This document shows positions 1 to 8,924 of a DNA stretch of 64,000 bases, in pieces (the first letter of the stretch is position 1; the number at the start of each line of letters is the position of its first letter). The DNA is taken from the NCBI RefSeq assembly GCF_020991365.1, contig NZ_JAJLRA010000004.1, positions 360,020 to 424,019 of the forward strand, given 5' to 3'. Origin of the DNA: Streptacidiphilus sp. ASG 303. Its GTDB lineage: Bacteria; Actinomycetota; Actinomycetes; Streptomycetales; Streptomycetaceae. The position numbers were made by a program, and so were the translations under genes. Below the pieces are notes generated by a model. It searched no databases. It had not been told where the DNA came from and was given only the letters and a program-made list of their open reading frames with translations.

Positions 1-1
1 G

Positions 2-2293
2 GTGCAGTCCGTGGCGACCCGCCTGGTGGTCGAGCGCGAGCGCGAGCGCATGGCCTTCCGCTCCGCCTCCTACTGGGACCTCACCGGCACCTTCGCGACC
101 GGCCGCGCCGGCGACGCCTCCGACCCGGAGTCCTTCGCCGCCCGCCTCACCGCCGTCGACGGCCGCCGCGTCGCCACCGGCCGCGACTTCGGTGCCGACG
201 GCCGGTTGAGGGCCGCCTCCGCGCAGGTGCTGCACCTGGACGAGCAGGCCGCCCGCGCCCTGGCCGCCGGCCTCGCCGACGCCGCCTTCGCGGTGCGCAG
301 CGTGGAGTCCAAGCCCTACCGGCGCTCCCCCTACGCGCCCTTCCGCACCACCACGCTCCAGCAGGAGGCCAGCCGCAAGCTGGGCTTCGGCGCCAAGCGC
401 ACCATGCAGGTCGCCCAGAAGCTGTACGAGAACGGCTTCATCACCTACATGCGCACCGACTCCACCACGCTCTCCGAGACGGCGGTGACGGCGGCCCGCG
501 CCCAGGTGACGCAGCTGTACGGGCAGGCGTACCTGCCCGACGCCCCCCGCACGTACGCCAGCAAGGTGAAGAACGCCCAGGAGGCGCACGAGGCGATCCG
601 CCCCTCCGGCGACCGCTTCCGCACCCCGGCGGAGACCCGGCTCTCCGGCGACGAGTTCCGCCTCTACGAGCTGATCTGGATGCGCACCGTCGCCTCCCAG
701 ATGAAGGACGCGGTCGGCCAGTCCGTCACCGTCCGGGTCGGCGGGCGCAGCGCGGACGGGCGGGACGCCGAGTTCGCCGCCTCCGGCAAGATCATCACCT
801 TCCACGGCTTCCTCAAGGCCTACGTCGAGGGCGCCGACGACCCCAACGCCGAGCTCGACGACCGCGAGCGCCGGCTGCCCCAGGTCGCCGAGGGCGACCC
901 GCTCGCCGCCGAGCGGATCACCCCCGAGGGCCACGCCACCAAGCCCCCGGCCCGCTACACCGAGGCGTCGCTGGTCAAGGAGCTGGAGGAGCGCGAGATC
1001 GGCCGCCCCTCCACCTACGCCTCGATCATCGGCACCATCCTCGACCGCGGCTACGTCTTCAAGAAGGGGACGGCCCTCGTCCCCTCCTTCCTCTCCTTCG
1101 CCGTCGTCGGCCTGCTGGAGAAGCACTTCGGCCGCCTGGTCGACTACGACTTCACCGCCCGCATGGAGGACGACCTCGACCGCATCGCCCGCGGCGAGGC
1201 CAAGTCCGTGCCGTGGCTGCGGCGGTTCTACTTCGGCGACGGCGACGTGGACGCCTCCTCGGCCGCCCACGCGGGCAACGGCGACGGCGACCACCTCGGC
1301 GGCCTCAAGGAACTGGTCACCGACCTCGGGGCCATCGACGCCCGCGAGGTCAGCTCCTTCCCGGTCGGCGACGGCATCGTGCTGCGCGTGGGCCGCTACG
1401 GCCCGTACGTGGAGCGCGGCGAGCAGCGCGCCGACGTCCCCGACGACCTGCCGCCGGACGAGCTGACCACGGAGCTCGCCGAGGAGCTGCTGGCCCGCCC
1501 CAGCGGCGACTACGAGCTGGGCACCGACCCCGCCACCGGGCGGCCGATCGTGGCCAAGGACGGCCGCTACGGCCCCTACGTCACCGAGATCCTCCCCGAG
1601 GACACCCCGAAGACCGGCAAGAACGCGGTCAAGCCGCGCACCGCCTCGCTGCTGAAGTCGATGTCGCTGGACACGGTGACGCTGGAGGACGCGCTGCGGC
1701 TGCTCACCCTGCCCCGCACCGTCGGCACCGACCCGGCGGACGGCCAGGAGATCACCGCGCAGAACGGCCGCTTCGGCCCGTACCTCAAGAAGGGCACCGA
1801 CTCCCGGTCGCTGGAGACCGAGGAGCAGATGTTCACCATCACCCTCGACGAGGCGCTCGCGATCTACGCCCAGCCCAAGCAGCGCGGCCGCCGTGCCGCC
1901 GCGCCGCCGCTGAAGGAGCTGGGCGCCGACCCGGTCAGCGGCAAGCCGGTCGTGGTCAAGGACGGCCGCTTCGGCCCGTACGTCACCGACGGGGAGACCA
2001 ACGCCACCCTGCGCAAGGACGACGAGATCGAGACCCTCACGCCCGAGCGGGGCTTCGAGCTGCTCGCCGAGAAGCGCGCCAAGGGGCCGGTGAAGAAGAC
2101 CGCGGCGAAGAAGGCCCCGGCGAAGAAGACGGCCGCGAAGAAGACGGCGACGGCGAAGAAGACCGCCGCCAAGAAGACCGCGACGGCCAAGACGGCGACG
2201 GCGAAGACCGCGACGGCGAAGAAGGCCGCCGGGAGGACTGCTGCCCCGGCCGAGCCCGACACCGCCGGCCTTCCGGTCTCCGGGCAGGTCTGA
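2..2293 (+). CDS. topA: DNA topoisomerase I, 3' part (5' end outside window)
   Basis: Type IA topoisomerase that relaxes negative supercoils through a transient 5'-phosphotyrosine link. Only the last 763 codons are present; the Toprim domain lies upstream, so the GTG at position 2 is not the real start. Visible residue 149 is the active-site Tyr in ITYMRTDST. The C-terminal part has four repeats of the GR[Y/F]GPY type (near visible residues 463, 520, 590, 655) instead of zinc fingers, then a Lys/Ala-rich tail from about residue 697, as in actinobacterial TopA, where such basic tails support processive DNA binding. It is followed by a strong stem-loop and the thymidylate kinase fusion gene, the usual Streptomyces order. 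Identity is certain; the start cannot be seen. Confidence 0.97.
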   Translation: MQSVATRLVVERERERMAFRSASYWDLTGTFATGRAGDASDPESFAARLTAVDGRRVATGRDFGADGRLRAASAQVLHLDEQAARALAAGLADAAFAVRSVESKPYRRSPYAPFRTTTLQQEASRKLGFGAKRTMQVAQKLYENGFITYMRTDSTTLSETAVTAARAQVTQLYGQAYLPDAPRTYASKVKNAQEAHEAIRPSGDRFRTPAETRLSGDEFRLYELIWMRTVASQMKDAVGQSVTVRVGGRSADGRDAEFAASGKIITFHGFLKAYVEGADDPNAELDDRERRLPQVAEGDPLAAERITPEGHATKPPARYTEASLVKELEEREIGRPSTYASIIGTILDRGYVFKKGTALVPSFLSFAVVGLLEKHFGRLVDYDFTARMEDDLDRIARGEAKSVPWLRRFYFGDGDVDASSAAHAGNGDGDHLGGLKELVTDLGAIDAREVSSFPVGDGIVLRVGRYGPYVERGEQRADVPDDLPPDELTTELAEELLARPSGDYELGTDPATGRPIVAKDGRYGPYVTEILPEDTPKTGKNAVKPRTASLLKSMSLDTVTLEDALRLLTLPRTVGTDPADGQEITAQNGRFGPYLKKGTDSRSLETEEQMFTITLDEALAIYAQPKQRGRRAAAPPLKELGADPVSGKPVVVKDGRFGPYVTDGETNATLRKDDEIETLTPERGFELLAEKRAKGPVKKTAAKKAPAKKTAAKKTATAKKTAAKKTATAKTATAKTATAKKAAGRTAAPAEPDTAGLPVSGQV

Positions 2294-2300
2294 CGCCCCG

Positions 2301-2332
2301 GTGGGCGGACCGGCACCGGCCGGTCCGCCCAC
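2301..2332 (+). terminator. Stem-loop after topA
   Basis: Perfect 13-bp inverted repeat (2301-2313 with 2320-2332) and a 6-nt loop, 8 nt after the topA stop. No U tract, as is common for high-GC actinobacterial terminators. Confidence 0.75.
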
Positions 2333-2427
2333 CCGCCGGGGTCCTGCCGGTCACAGCGGTGTCATGAACGCGCGTACGGATGGTCACCCCCCGGTTTGAA
2401 CCGGAGCCGGACGGTTAGGCTGGCCGC

Positions 2428-5400
2428 ATGACGCGTGACGAGCAGCCACAGCCCAGTGCCGAGGCCGCGGCGGCGAAGCAGCCGCCCACGTCATCGCAGG
2501 TACCGCCCGGAACAGCCGGGCCGGGGGAGCCGGCGTCCGGCACCCCGCAGCCGCAGCCGCAGCCGGAGGGCCGGAAGCCGCAGGCCGCCGGGCCGCGGCC
2601 GGCGAAGCCGGAGCTCCGCAAGCCCGCGGCCCCGGAGCCGCAGGCCGCGAAGCCCCGGACCCCGGGACCGCAGAACCCGGAGCCGCAGACCCCTGAGCCG
2701 CAGGCCACGGGGCCGAAGTCCCCGGAGCGGGGAGCGCCGGAGGGCGCTTCCGCGCCCGGGGCCGGAGCGCCGTCCGCGTCCGCACCCGAGGCCGCCCCCG
2801 CCGGCACCCCCGGCGAGCGGGTCCGGGCCCTGCTGCGCCTGCGCCCCTACCGCCGCCTGTGGACCGCCCAGCTCGTCGGCGGCACCGCCGACCGGCTCTC
2901 CCTGCTCGTCCTGCTCGCGCTCACCGTGCAGGCGTCCGCCGCCGCGGGGCTCCTCGGCGGCGGCTACCGGGGCCTCGCCCTGACGGTCGCCCTCGTGTTC
3001 GCCGTCCGCCTGGCCGCGACCCTGCTCGTGGGGGCGGCGCTCCTGCGCCCGCTGCACGGCCTGCTCGCCGGCCGCCCCGACCGCCGGTGGACCCTTCTGG
3101 GCTGCGACCTGCTGCGCGCCGTCCTGGTCGGCACCGCCCCCTGGTGGATCGTCTGGACCGGGGACCGCGCCGCCGTCTGGCTCCTCGCCGCGGTCCTCCT
3201 CTCCGGCGCCGCCGAGCGGGTGTGGGCCGTCGCCAAGGACGCGACCGCCCCCGGCCTGCTCCCCGCGGCCGACCCGTGGGCCCCGGCCGCCCAGGCCCGC
3301 CCCTCCGGTGCCCAGCTCGACACCCTGCGCACCCTCGACCGGACCACCGGCTGGGCCACCGTTCCGCTGGGCGCCGCCGCCCTCGTCGTGCTCACCCTCG
3401 CCGCGAACCTGGCCGCCACCGGCTCCGACTGGCTGCGCGCCCACCAGTACACCGTCGCCGCGCTCGGCGCCGCCCTGCTCTTCGCCGCCTCCGCGGTGCT
3501 GCTGTACCTGCAGACCCTGCCCTCCGGCCGCACCGCGGCCGCCCCCCGCTCGCCCCTGCAGGGCCTGCGGGCCCCCGCGGACGCCGCCGGGCCCGTGCTC
3601 TCCCGCGGCCGCACCGGCTCCGCGCCGTTCTTCACCCTCGCGACCGCCGCCGCCTGCGCCGCCACGGCCGGCGCCGCCTCGGTGGCGCTGCTGCACGCCG
3701 GGGACCGCGGTGCGGGCCCGGTCGGCTACGGCCTGCTCGTGCTGGCGGCCGCGGGGGCCCCGGCCCTCGGCGTCCGCACCGCCCGGGCGGTGCTGCCCGC
3801 CCTGTCCCGGCGCCGGCTGCTGGTCCTCGCCCTCGGCGTCCTCGGGGCCTCGCTGGTCCTCGCCGGGCTCGTCCCCGACTTCGTCCTCGTCCTCCTCCTG
3901 ACCGCGCTCGCGGGCACCGCCGCCGGCACGGCGGTCGCCACCGGCCGCACCCTGCTCGCCCAGGAGACCGAGGAGGCCCGGCAGCCCAAGGTCACCGAGC
4001 ACCTGCACGCCGTCCTGCGCGCCGCCGTCGGCGCGGCCCTCGTCGGGGTGCCGCTCCTGGCCGCCGCCATCGACGCCCGCCGCCACGGCGACGGCACCCC
4101 CGGCACCTTCACGTTCAGCCAGGGCGGCGCCGGGCTCGCGCTGGCCGCCGTCGGCCTGCTCGTCCTGGCCGTCGCCGCGGCCGTGCTGCTGCGCACCGAC
4201 GACCGGCGCTCCACCGCCCCCTTCGGCCGCGACCTGTGGCACGCCCTGCAGGGCGGCCCGACCCGGCCGCCGCACCGGGCCGGCACCGGCTACTTCATCG
4301 CCCTGGAGGGCGGCGACGGCGCGGGCAAGTCCACCCAGGCCCAGGCGCTCGCCGAGTGGATCCGCAGCAAGGGGCACGAGGTCGTACTGACCCGCGAGCC
4401 CGGCGGCAGCCCCGTCGGCCAGCGGCTGCGCTCGATGCTCCTGGACGTCGGCAACACCGGCATCTCCCACCGCGCCGAGGCCCTGCTCTACGCGGCCGAC
4501 CGGGCCGAGCACGTGGAGAACGTCATCGTGCCCGCCCTGCGGCGCGGCGCCGTCGTGATCACCGACCGCTACATGGACTCCTCCATCGCCTACCAGGGCG
4601 CCGGACGGGACCTGTCGGCCGACGAGGTCACCCGCATCTCCCGCTGGGCCACCGGCGGCCTGGTCCCCGACCTCACCGTGGTGCTGGACGTCGACCCCGA
4701 GGCCGCCCGGGAGCGCTTCACCGAGGCGCTCGACCGGCTGGAGTCCGAGCCGGACGACTTCCACCGGCGGGTCCGCGCCGGGTTCCTCGGGCTGGCCGCC
4801 GCCGACCCCTCCCGGTACCTGGTCGTCGACGCCGCCCGCCCCGCCGCGGCCGTCACCACCTCCATCCGCCACCGGCTCGACCGCGAGCTGCCCCTCTCCG
4901 AGCAGGAGAGGGCGCAGCGCGCCGAGCAGGAGCGGCTCGCCCGGGAGGAGGCCGAGCGGCGCGCCGCCGAGGAGGCCCGCCTGAAGGCGGAGGCCGAGGA
5001 GGCCGAGCGCCGGCGCAAGGAGATGCTCGCCCGGCTGCGCGCCGAGGAGGAGGAGCGGGAGCGGCAGCGCAAGGCCGAGGAGGAGCGCCAGGCCGCCGAG
5101 GCCGCCCGCCGTCTCGCCGAGGAGGAGGCCAGGCGCCGCGCCGAGGAGGAGGAGCGCCGCCGCGCCGCCGAGGAGGCCCGCCGCAGGGCCGAGGAGGAGG
5201 AGCGCCGCCGCATCGAGGCGGAGGCCGCCCGGCAGGCCGAGCTCCAGCGGCAGCGCGAGGTCCAGCGGGCCGAGCAGCGCCGCCGCGCCGAGGAGGCGCT
5301 GCAGCGGGCGGAGGAGGCCCGGCTGCGCGCCGAGGCCGCCGCGGCCGCCGCGGGGGCGGGCGCCCTGCCCGGTACCGACGAGACCACCGCGGAGCTGCCG

Positions 5401-5940
5401 CAGGTCGGCCCCCGGCAGGAGGCCGCACCGGCCGGGTCCGCCCCGGAGCGGGACGCGGCCCCGGGCGACGTGACCGCCCGGCTGCCCCGCGTCCCGGACG
5501 CCGAGCGGACCGCCCCCCTGCCGCGGGTCCGGCCCGGTGGCGCCGCCGACGAGACGGCCGTGCTGCCCCGGATCTCCGGCGCCCCGGACGAGACGGCGGT
5601 GCTGCCCCGGATCTCCGACGGCCCCGCGGACCGTTCGCCCCGCCCGGTGCGGCGCCCCGGCGGGCCCTCCGCCGCCGCACAGGAGCCGGTGGAGCCGGTC
5701 GGGTCGGTGGAGCCGGTGGAGCGCACCCGGGAGATGCCCGCCCTCGACCTCGGGGAGCCCGGCGGCGGGACCGCCGGGGCGGCGGAGCGCCCGCGCCCGG
5801 ACTGGGCCGAGGAGACCCCGATGGACGACCTCCCCAGCCTGACCGACCGCCTGCTGGGCAGCCGCGAGGAGTGGGAGCGGTGGGAGTCGGCCAGGGACGA
5901 CGCCGACGGCGCCGACGGCGGCAGGAAGCGCCGCCGCTGA
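2428..5940 (+). CDS. tmk: Membrane-anchored dTMP kinase fusion protein
   Basis: Thymidylate kinase (dTMP + ATP to dTDP + ADP) fused to a transporter-like membrane domain; 1170 aa against about 210 for a free kinase. Order: Pro/Ala-rich low-complexity region (1-130); about 12 hydrophobic segments resembling an MFS protein (130-590); complete kinase domain (about 620-815) with P-loop GGDGAGKST, REPGG and DRYxDSS motifs; long Glu/Arg/Ala coiled coil (about 825-975); Pro/acidic tail with repeated LPR[V/I] units. The ATG is preceded by the -10-like hexamer TAGGCT (2415-2420) ending 7 nt away, so the mRNA is probably leaderless. The same architecture is known from Streptomyces. Kinase call is firm; what the membrane domain transports, if anything, is unknown. 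Confidence 0.92.
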   Translation: MTRDEQPQPSAEAAAAKQPPTSSQVPPGTAGPGEPASGTPQPQPQPEGRKPQAAGPRPAKPELRKPAAPEPQAAKPRTPGPQNPEPQTPEPQATGPKSPERGAPEGASAPGAGAPSASAPEAAPAGTPGERVRALLRLRPYRRLWTAQLVGGTADRLSLLVLLALTVQASAAAGLLGGGYRGLALTVALVFAVRLAATLLVGAALLRPLHGLLAGRPDRRWTLLGCDLLRAVLVGTAPWWIVWTGDRAAVWLLAAVLLSGAAERVWAVAKDATAPGLLPAADPWAPAAQARPSGAQLDTLRTLDRTTGWATVPLGAAALVVLTLAANLAATGSDWLRAHQYTVAALGAALLFAASAVLLYLQTLPSGRTAAAPRSPLQGLRAPADAAGPVLSRGRTGSAPFFTLATAAACAATAGAASVALLHAGDRGAGPVGYGLLVLAAAGAPALGVRTARAVLPALSRRRLLVLALGVLGASLVLAGLVPDFVLVLLLTALAGTAAGTAVATGRTLLAQETEEARQPKVTEHLHAVLRAAVGAALVGVPLLAAAIDARRHGDGTPGTFTFSQGGAGLALAAVGLLVLAVAAAVLLRTDDRRSTAPFGRDLWHALQGGPTRPPHRAGTGYFIALEGGDGAGKSTQAQALAEWIRSKGHEVVLTREPGGSPVGQRLRSMLLDVGNTGISHRAEALLYAADRAEHVENVIVPALRRGAVVITDRYMDSSIAYQGAGRDLSADEVTRISRWATGGLVPDLTVVLDVDPEAARERFTEALDRLESEPDDFHRRVRAGFLGLAAADPSRYLVVDAARPAAAVTTSIRHRLDRELPLSEQERAQRAEQERLAREEAERRAAEEARLKAEAEEAERRRKEMLARLRAEEEERERQRKAEEERQAAEAARRLAEEEARRRAEEEERRRAAEEARRRAEEEERRRIEAEAARQAELQRQREVQRAEQRRRAEEALQRAEEARLRAEAAAAAAGAGALPGTDETTAELPQVGPRQEAAPAGSAPERDAAPGDVTARLPRVPDAERTAPLPRVRPGGAADETAVLPRISGAPDETAVLPRISDGPADRSPRPVRRPGGPSAAAQEPVEPVGSVEPVERTREMPALDLGEPGGGTAGAAERPRPDWAEETPMDDLPSLTDRLLGSREEWERWESARDDADGADGGRKRRR

Positions 5941-5981
5941 CCGCCGAGCCGGTCCGCCGGCCCGTGGACCGGGTCCGCCGG

Positions 5982-6036
5982 CCAGGGAGGGGAGGGGCCC
6001 GGAGCCGTGACGGCTCCGGGCCCCTCCCCTCCCTGG
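5982..6036 (+). terminator. Very long perfect hairpin after tmk
   Basis: A 26-bp perfect inverted repeat (5982-6007 with 6011-6036) closes on a 3-nt loop, 41 nt after the tmk stop. Being symmetric it can act in both directions. Confidence 0.85.
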
Positions 6037-6112
6037 TCCGGACGGCCTGTCGCACCCCCGGGCTAAGCTCGGGGCACGGAACCGGCAGAGGCGGAAGCGT
6101 GGAGATGGCGCC

Positions 6113-7327
6113 GTGAGCGTGTGGGACGACCTGGTCGGCCAGGAGCGGGCGGTCGAGCAGCTGACCACCGCCGCCGTCGCGGCGCGCGCCGTGGTGGCCG
6201 CGGGCCGCGGCGCGCCGACCGGTCCCGGCTCCGGTTCGGCCATGACCCACGCCTGGCTCTTCACCGGACCGCCCGGCGCGGGCCAGGCGACCGCCGCCCG
6301 CGCCTTCGCCGCCGCCCTGCAGTGCACCAGCCCCGACCTGGACCTCGGCGGCACCCCCGGCTGCGGCTTCTGCGACGGCTGCCACACCGTGCTCGCCGGC
6401 AGCCACGCCGACGTGAAGACCGTCCGCAACGACGGCCTCTCCATCCCCGTGCGCGACATGCGCGAACTGGTCCTGCGGGCCTCCAGCTACCCCACCGGCG
6501 GCCGCTGGTCCGCGATCCTCCTCGACGACGCCCACCGCCTCACCGAGCAGGCCGCCAACGCCCTGCTCAAGGGCGTCGAGGAGCCCTCGCCCCGCACCGT
6601 CTGGCTGCTCTGCGCGCCCTCCGTGCAGGACGTCCTGCCCACCATCCGCTCGCGCTGCCGCCTGCTGGTCCTGCGCACCCCGCCGACGGCCGCGGTCGCC
6701 GACATGCTGGTGCGGCGCGACGGCGTCGACCCGGCACTGGCCGACCTGGCCGCCCGCGCCTCCCAGGGCGACCTGGACCGCGCCCGCCGCCTGGCGGTGG
6801 ACGAGCAGGTCCGCTCCCGCCGGGCCGACGTGCTGCGGATCCCCCTGGAGGTCGCGGACGTCGGCGGCTGCCTCACCGCCGCGCAGCGCCTCGTCGACAC
6901 CGCCAAGCAGGACGCCGAGCAGCTCGCCGGGACCAGGGACGCCAAGGAGACCGACGACCTCAAGGCCGCCTACGGCGCCTCCGAGGGCCTGGGCGGCCGG
7001 GCCCCGCGCGGCATGGCCGGCGCGATCAAGGAGCTGGAGAAGCGGCAGAAGAGCCGCGCGACCCGCACCCGCCGCGAGACCCTCGGCGTGGCGCTGGGCG
7101 AACTCCTCGGCTTCTACCGCGACGTGCTCGCCCTCCAGCTCGGCAGCACCGGCGAACTGGCCAACGAGGACCAGCGGCCGGCCCTGCAGCGGGTCGCAGC
7201 CGCCGGTCCGCCGGAGTCCACCCTGCGCCGCATGGAGGCCGTCCTCGCCTGCCGCACCGCCCTCGACCGCAACGTGGACCCGCTCCTCGCGGTCGAGGCC
7301 ATGACGCTCGCCCTCCGCGCGGGCTGA
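6113..7327 (+). CDS. holB: DNA polymerase III delta' subunit
   Basis: Clamp-loader subunit that, with delta and tau/gamma, loads the beta clamp at replication forks. 404 aa. It begins WDDLVGQ, as clamp-loader subunits do. The Walker A site is degenerate: GPPGAGQAT at 52-60 has Gln where the Lys belongs, fitting a delta' subunit that does not hydrolyse ATP. A Cys cluster (CGFCDGC near 84-90) forms the zinc module, and an SRC motif (IRSRCRLL) is present. GTG start chosen because the nearby ATG at 6105 runs into a stop at once. A TAAGCT box at 6064-6069 gives a leader of about 40 nt. Confidence 0.93.
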   Translation: MSVWDDLVGQERAVEQLTTAAVAARAVVAAGRGAPTGPGSGSAMTHAWLFTGPPGAGQATAARAFAAALQCTSPDLDLGGTPGCGFCDGCHTVLAGSHADVKTVRNDGLSIPVRDMRELVLRASSYPTGGRWSAILLDDAHRLTEQAANALLKGVEEPSPRTVWLLCAPSVQDVLPTIRSRCRLLVLRTPPTAAVADMLVRRDGVDPALADLAARASQGDLDRARRLAVDEQVRSRRADVLRIPLEVADVGGCLTAAQRLVDTAKQDAEQLAGTRDAKETDDLKAAYGASEGLGGRAPRGMAGAIKELEKRQKSRATRTRRETLGVALGELLGFYRDVLALQLGSTGELANEDQRPALQRVAAAGPPESTLRRMEAVLACRTALDRNVDPLLAVEAMTLALRAG

Positions 7328-7621
7328 CACCCGCCCCGCAGCACCTCCGCGCCCCGGGCCCCCGCGCATCCGCGCCCCCGGGCCCCTGGGCACCGTGCCC
7401 CCGCGCACCGTGCACCGTGCACCGCGCACCGCGCCCGGCCGACGGTCCCCCCGCACCGCCGTACGGCCCACGCCCTCCTCACCCGTACGTGTGGTCCGGG
7501 CGGCCCCGCCGGAGCAGTCCGCCGCGACCGCCCGCCGGTCCTGGAGGGTGGGTCTCCCGCGCGCCCGACGCGGCCGACGCGGACCCCGGGGCGCCGACCC
7601 CGTCCCGGAGGTGCTGCGCCC

Positions 7622-8743
7622 ATGGTCCGTCCGGTCCTCGTCCTCGTCCTCCTCGCCGCCGGCGCCGCCGCGGTCCGGCTCGGCCGCACCGCGGCCGCGG
7701 GCTGGCGCGAGCAGGCGGCGGGGGAGGCGTACGACCTGCCCGCCGACCGCCGCGGCCCGCTGCGGCACGCCGCCGGCGCTGCGGTGGCCGCGCTCTGCGC
7801 GCTCGCCCTCCTGGCCGCGCTCGCCGACGGCGCGGGCGGAGGCGGCGGGGGAGCCACGGCCGCGGCCGGTCCCGCCGCCGCCGAGGCCCCCGGCGACGCC
7901 CTGCGGGCGCACGGCGGCCCGCCCCCCGCCGCACCCCCCGCCGACACCTCCGCCTCCGCCTTCACCACCGTCGGCAGCCCCGCGGGCGGCTCCCTCCTCC
8001 AGGGAACGCTCCCCGCCGCCGACGGCGGCCGGCGCACCGTGCACGTCTGGCTCCCCCCGCAGTACGCCGAGGACGACCGCACCCGGTTCCCGGTGGTCGT
8101 CCTGCAGCCGGACACCCCGGGGCGCACCGCGGACGCCGGTGCCCCGTACCTCTTCGACGGCTTCGCCGACGCGGTGCGGCAGCACCGCGCGGTGCCGTTC
8201 GTGGTCGTCGCCCCGCAGGCGCCGCCCGGTACCGGGCACCCCTGCGACCTGCTCGCGGCCGCTCCCGAGGCCGTGCCGGACGACGCCGTGCTGCGCTCCG
8301 CCGTCGCCGCCCGCTTCCGCACCCTGCGCCCCGGGCCGCGCGGCTGGGAGACGCTCGGCGTCGGCGGCGGGGCCCCCTGCGCGGCGGCCGCCGGCCTCGC
8401 CCGCCCCGACCTGTACGGCGCGGCGGCCGCCCTCACCGGCCGCTACGCCGCCGCCGTCCTCGCCCGCACCGCCGCCGACGGCCGTCCCGGACCCGAGGCC
8501 CCCCGCCTGCTCCTGGCCGCCGCCCGCCGGGACACCGCGGGCCGGGCCGCCGCCCGCGCGCTGCGCGACGCCCTGCACGCCGCGGGCGGCCGGGCGGCCG
8601 GGGCGCGGGTGCGCGTCTCCGAGGTGGTCCGGGACTTCGCGCCGGACCGCGAGCGGCTGCGCCTGGTCCGGGTCGCGGTGCAGTACCTGGCCGAGGCCCT
8701 GCCCGGCGAGGCCCGCCCGGCCCGGGGCCCCCGCGTGCGCTGA
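7622..8743 (+). CDS. Membrane-anchored esterase-like protein lacking the nucleophile Ser
   Basis: 373-aa protein of the esterase D / alpha-beta hydrolase type by overall pattern. Two hydrophobic helices lie at about 3-20 and 45-68, then a Gly/Ala linker and an extracytoplasmic domain from about 120, with HVWLPPQY and FPVVVLQPD strands typical of the family. The nucleophile elbow (GxSxG) reads G246-V-G-G-G250, with Gly in place of Ser, so catalysis by the usual mechanism is not expected. It may be a pseudoenzyme with a structural or binding role. The upstream 294 bases hold only GC-rich tandem GCACCG(T/C) units and no clear gene. Start is the first ATG before the first hydrophobic helix; no strong ribosome site is visible. 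Confidence 0.7.
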   Translation: MVRPVLVLVLLAAGAAAVRLGRTAAAGWREQAAGEAYDLPADRRGPLRHAAGAAVAALCALALLAALADGAGGGGGGATAAAGPAAAEAPGDALRAHGGPPPAAPPADTSASAFTTVGSPAGGSLLQGTLPAADGGRRTVHVWLPPQYAEDDRTRFPVVVLQPDTPGRTADAGAPYLFDGFADAVRQHRAVPFVVVAPQAPPGTGHPCDLLAAAPEAVPDDAVLRSAVAARFRTLRPGPRGWETLGVGGGAPCAAAAGLARPDLYGAAAALTGRYAAAVLARTAADGRPGPEAPRLLLAAARRDTAGRAAARALRDALHAAGGRAAGARVRVSEVVRDFAPDRERLRLVRVAVQYLAEALPGEARPARGPRVR

Positions 8744-8924
8744 GCGGGCCCGCCCCGCCCGCCCCTGCCCCGGGCAGGCGGACCTGCCCCGCCGGCCCCT
8801 CCGGACGGTCCCCGCGCCCCCTGCCGCCGCCGACACGCCCCTGGGCGGCGGCGCACCCGTACCGCCCCGTGCCGGACGGTTACGCTCGGTGCAGGCCGCA
8901 CCGCCGACACGGAGGGACACCGCG

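Noticed and set aside
2091..2250. Lys/Ala repeats of TopA as a separate histone-like gene
   Set aside because: In frame with TopA and typical of actinobacterial TopA tails.
7395..8924. Upstream 510-codon extension of the peptidase frame
   Set aside because: It overlaps the esterase-like gene in another frame and lies before a clear signal peptide with a ribosome site at 8925.
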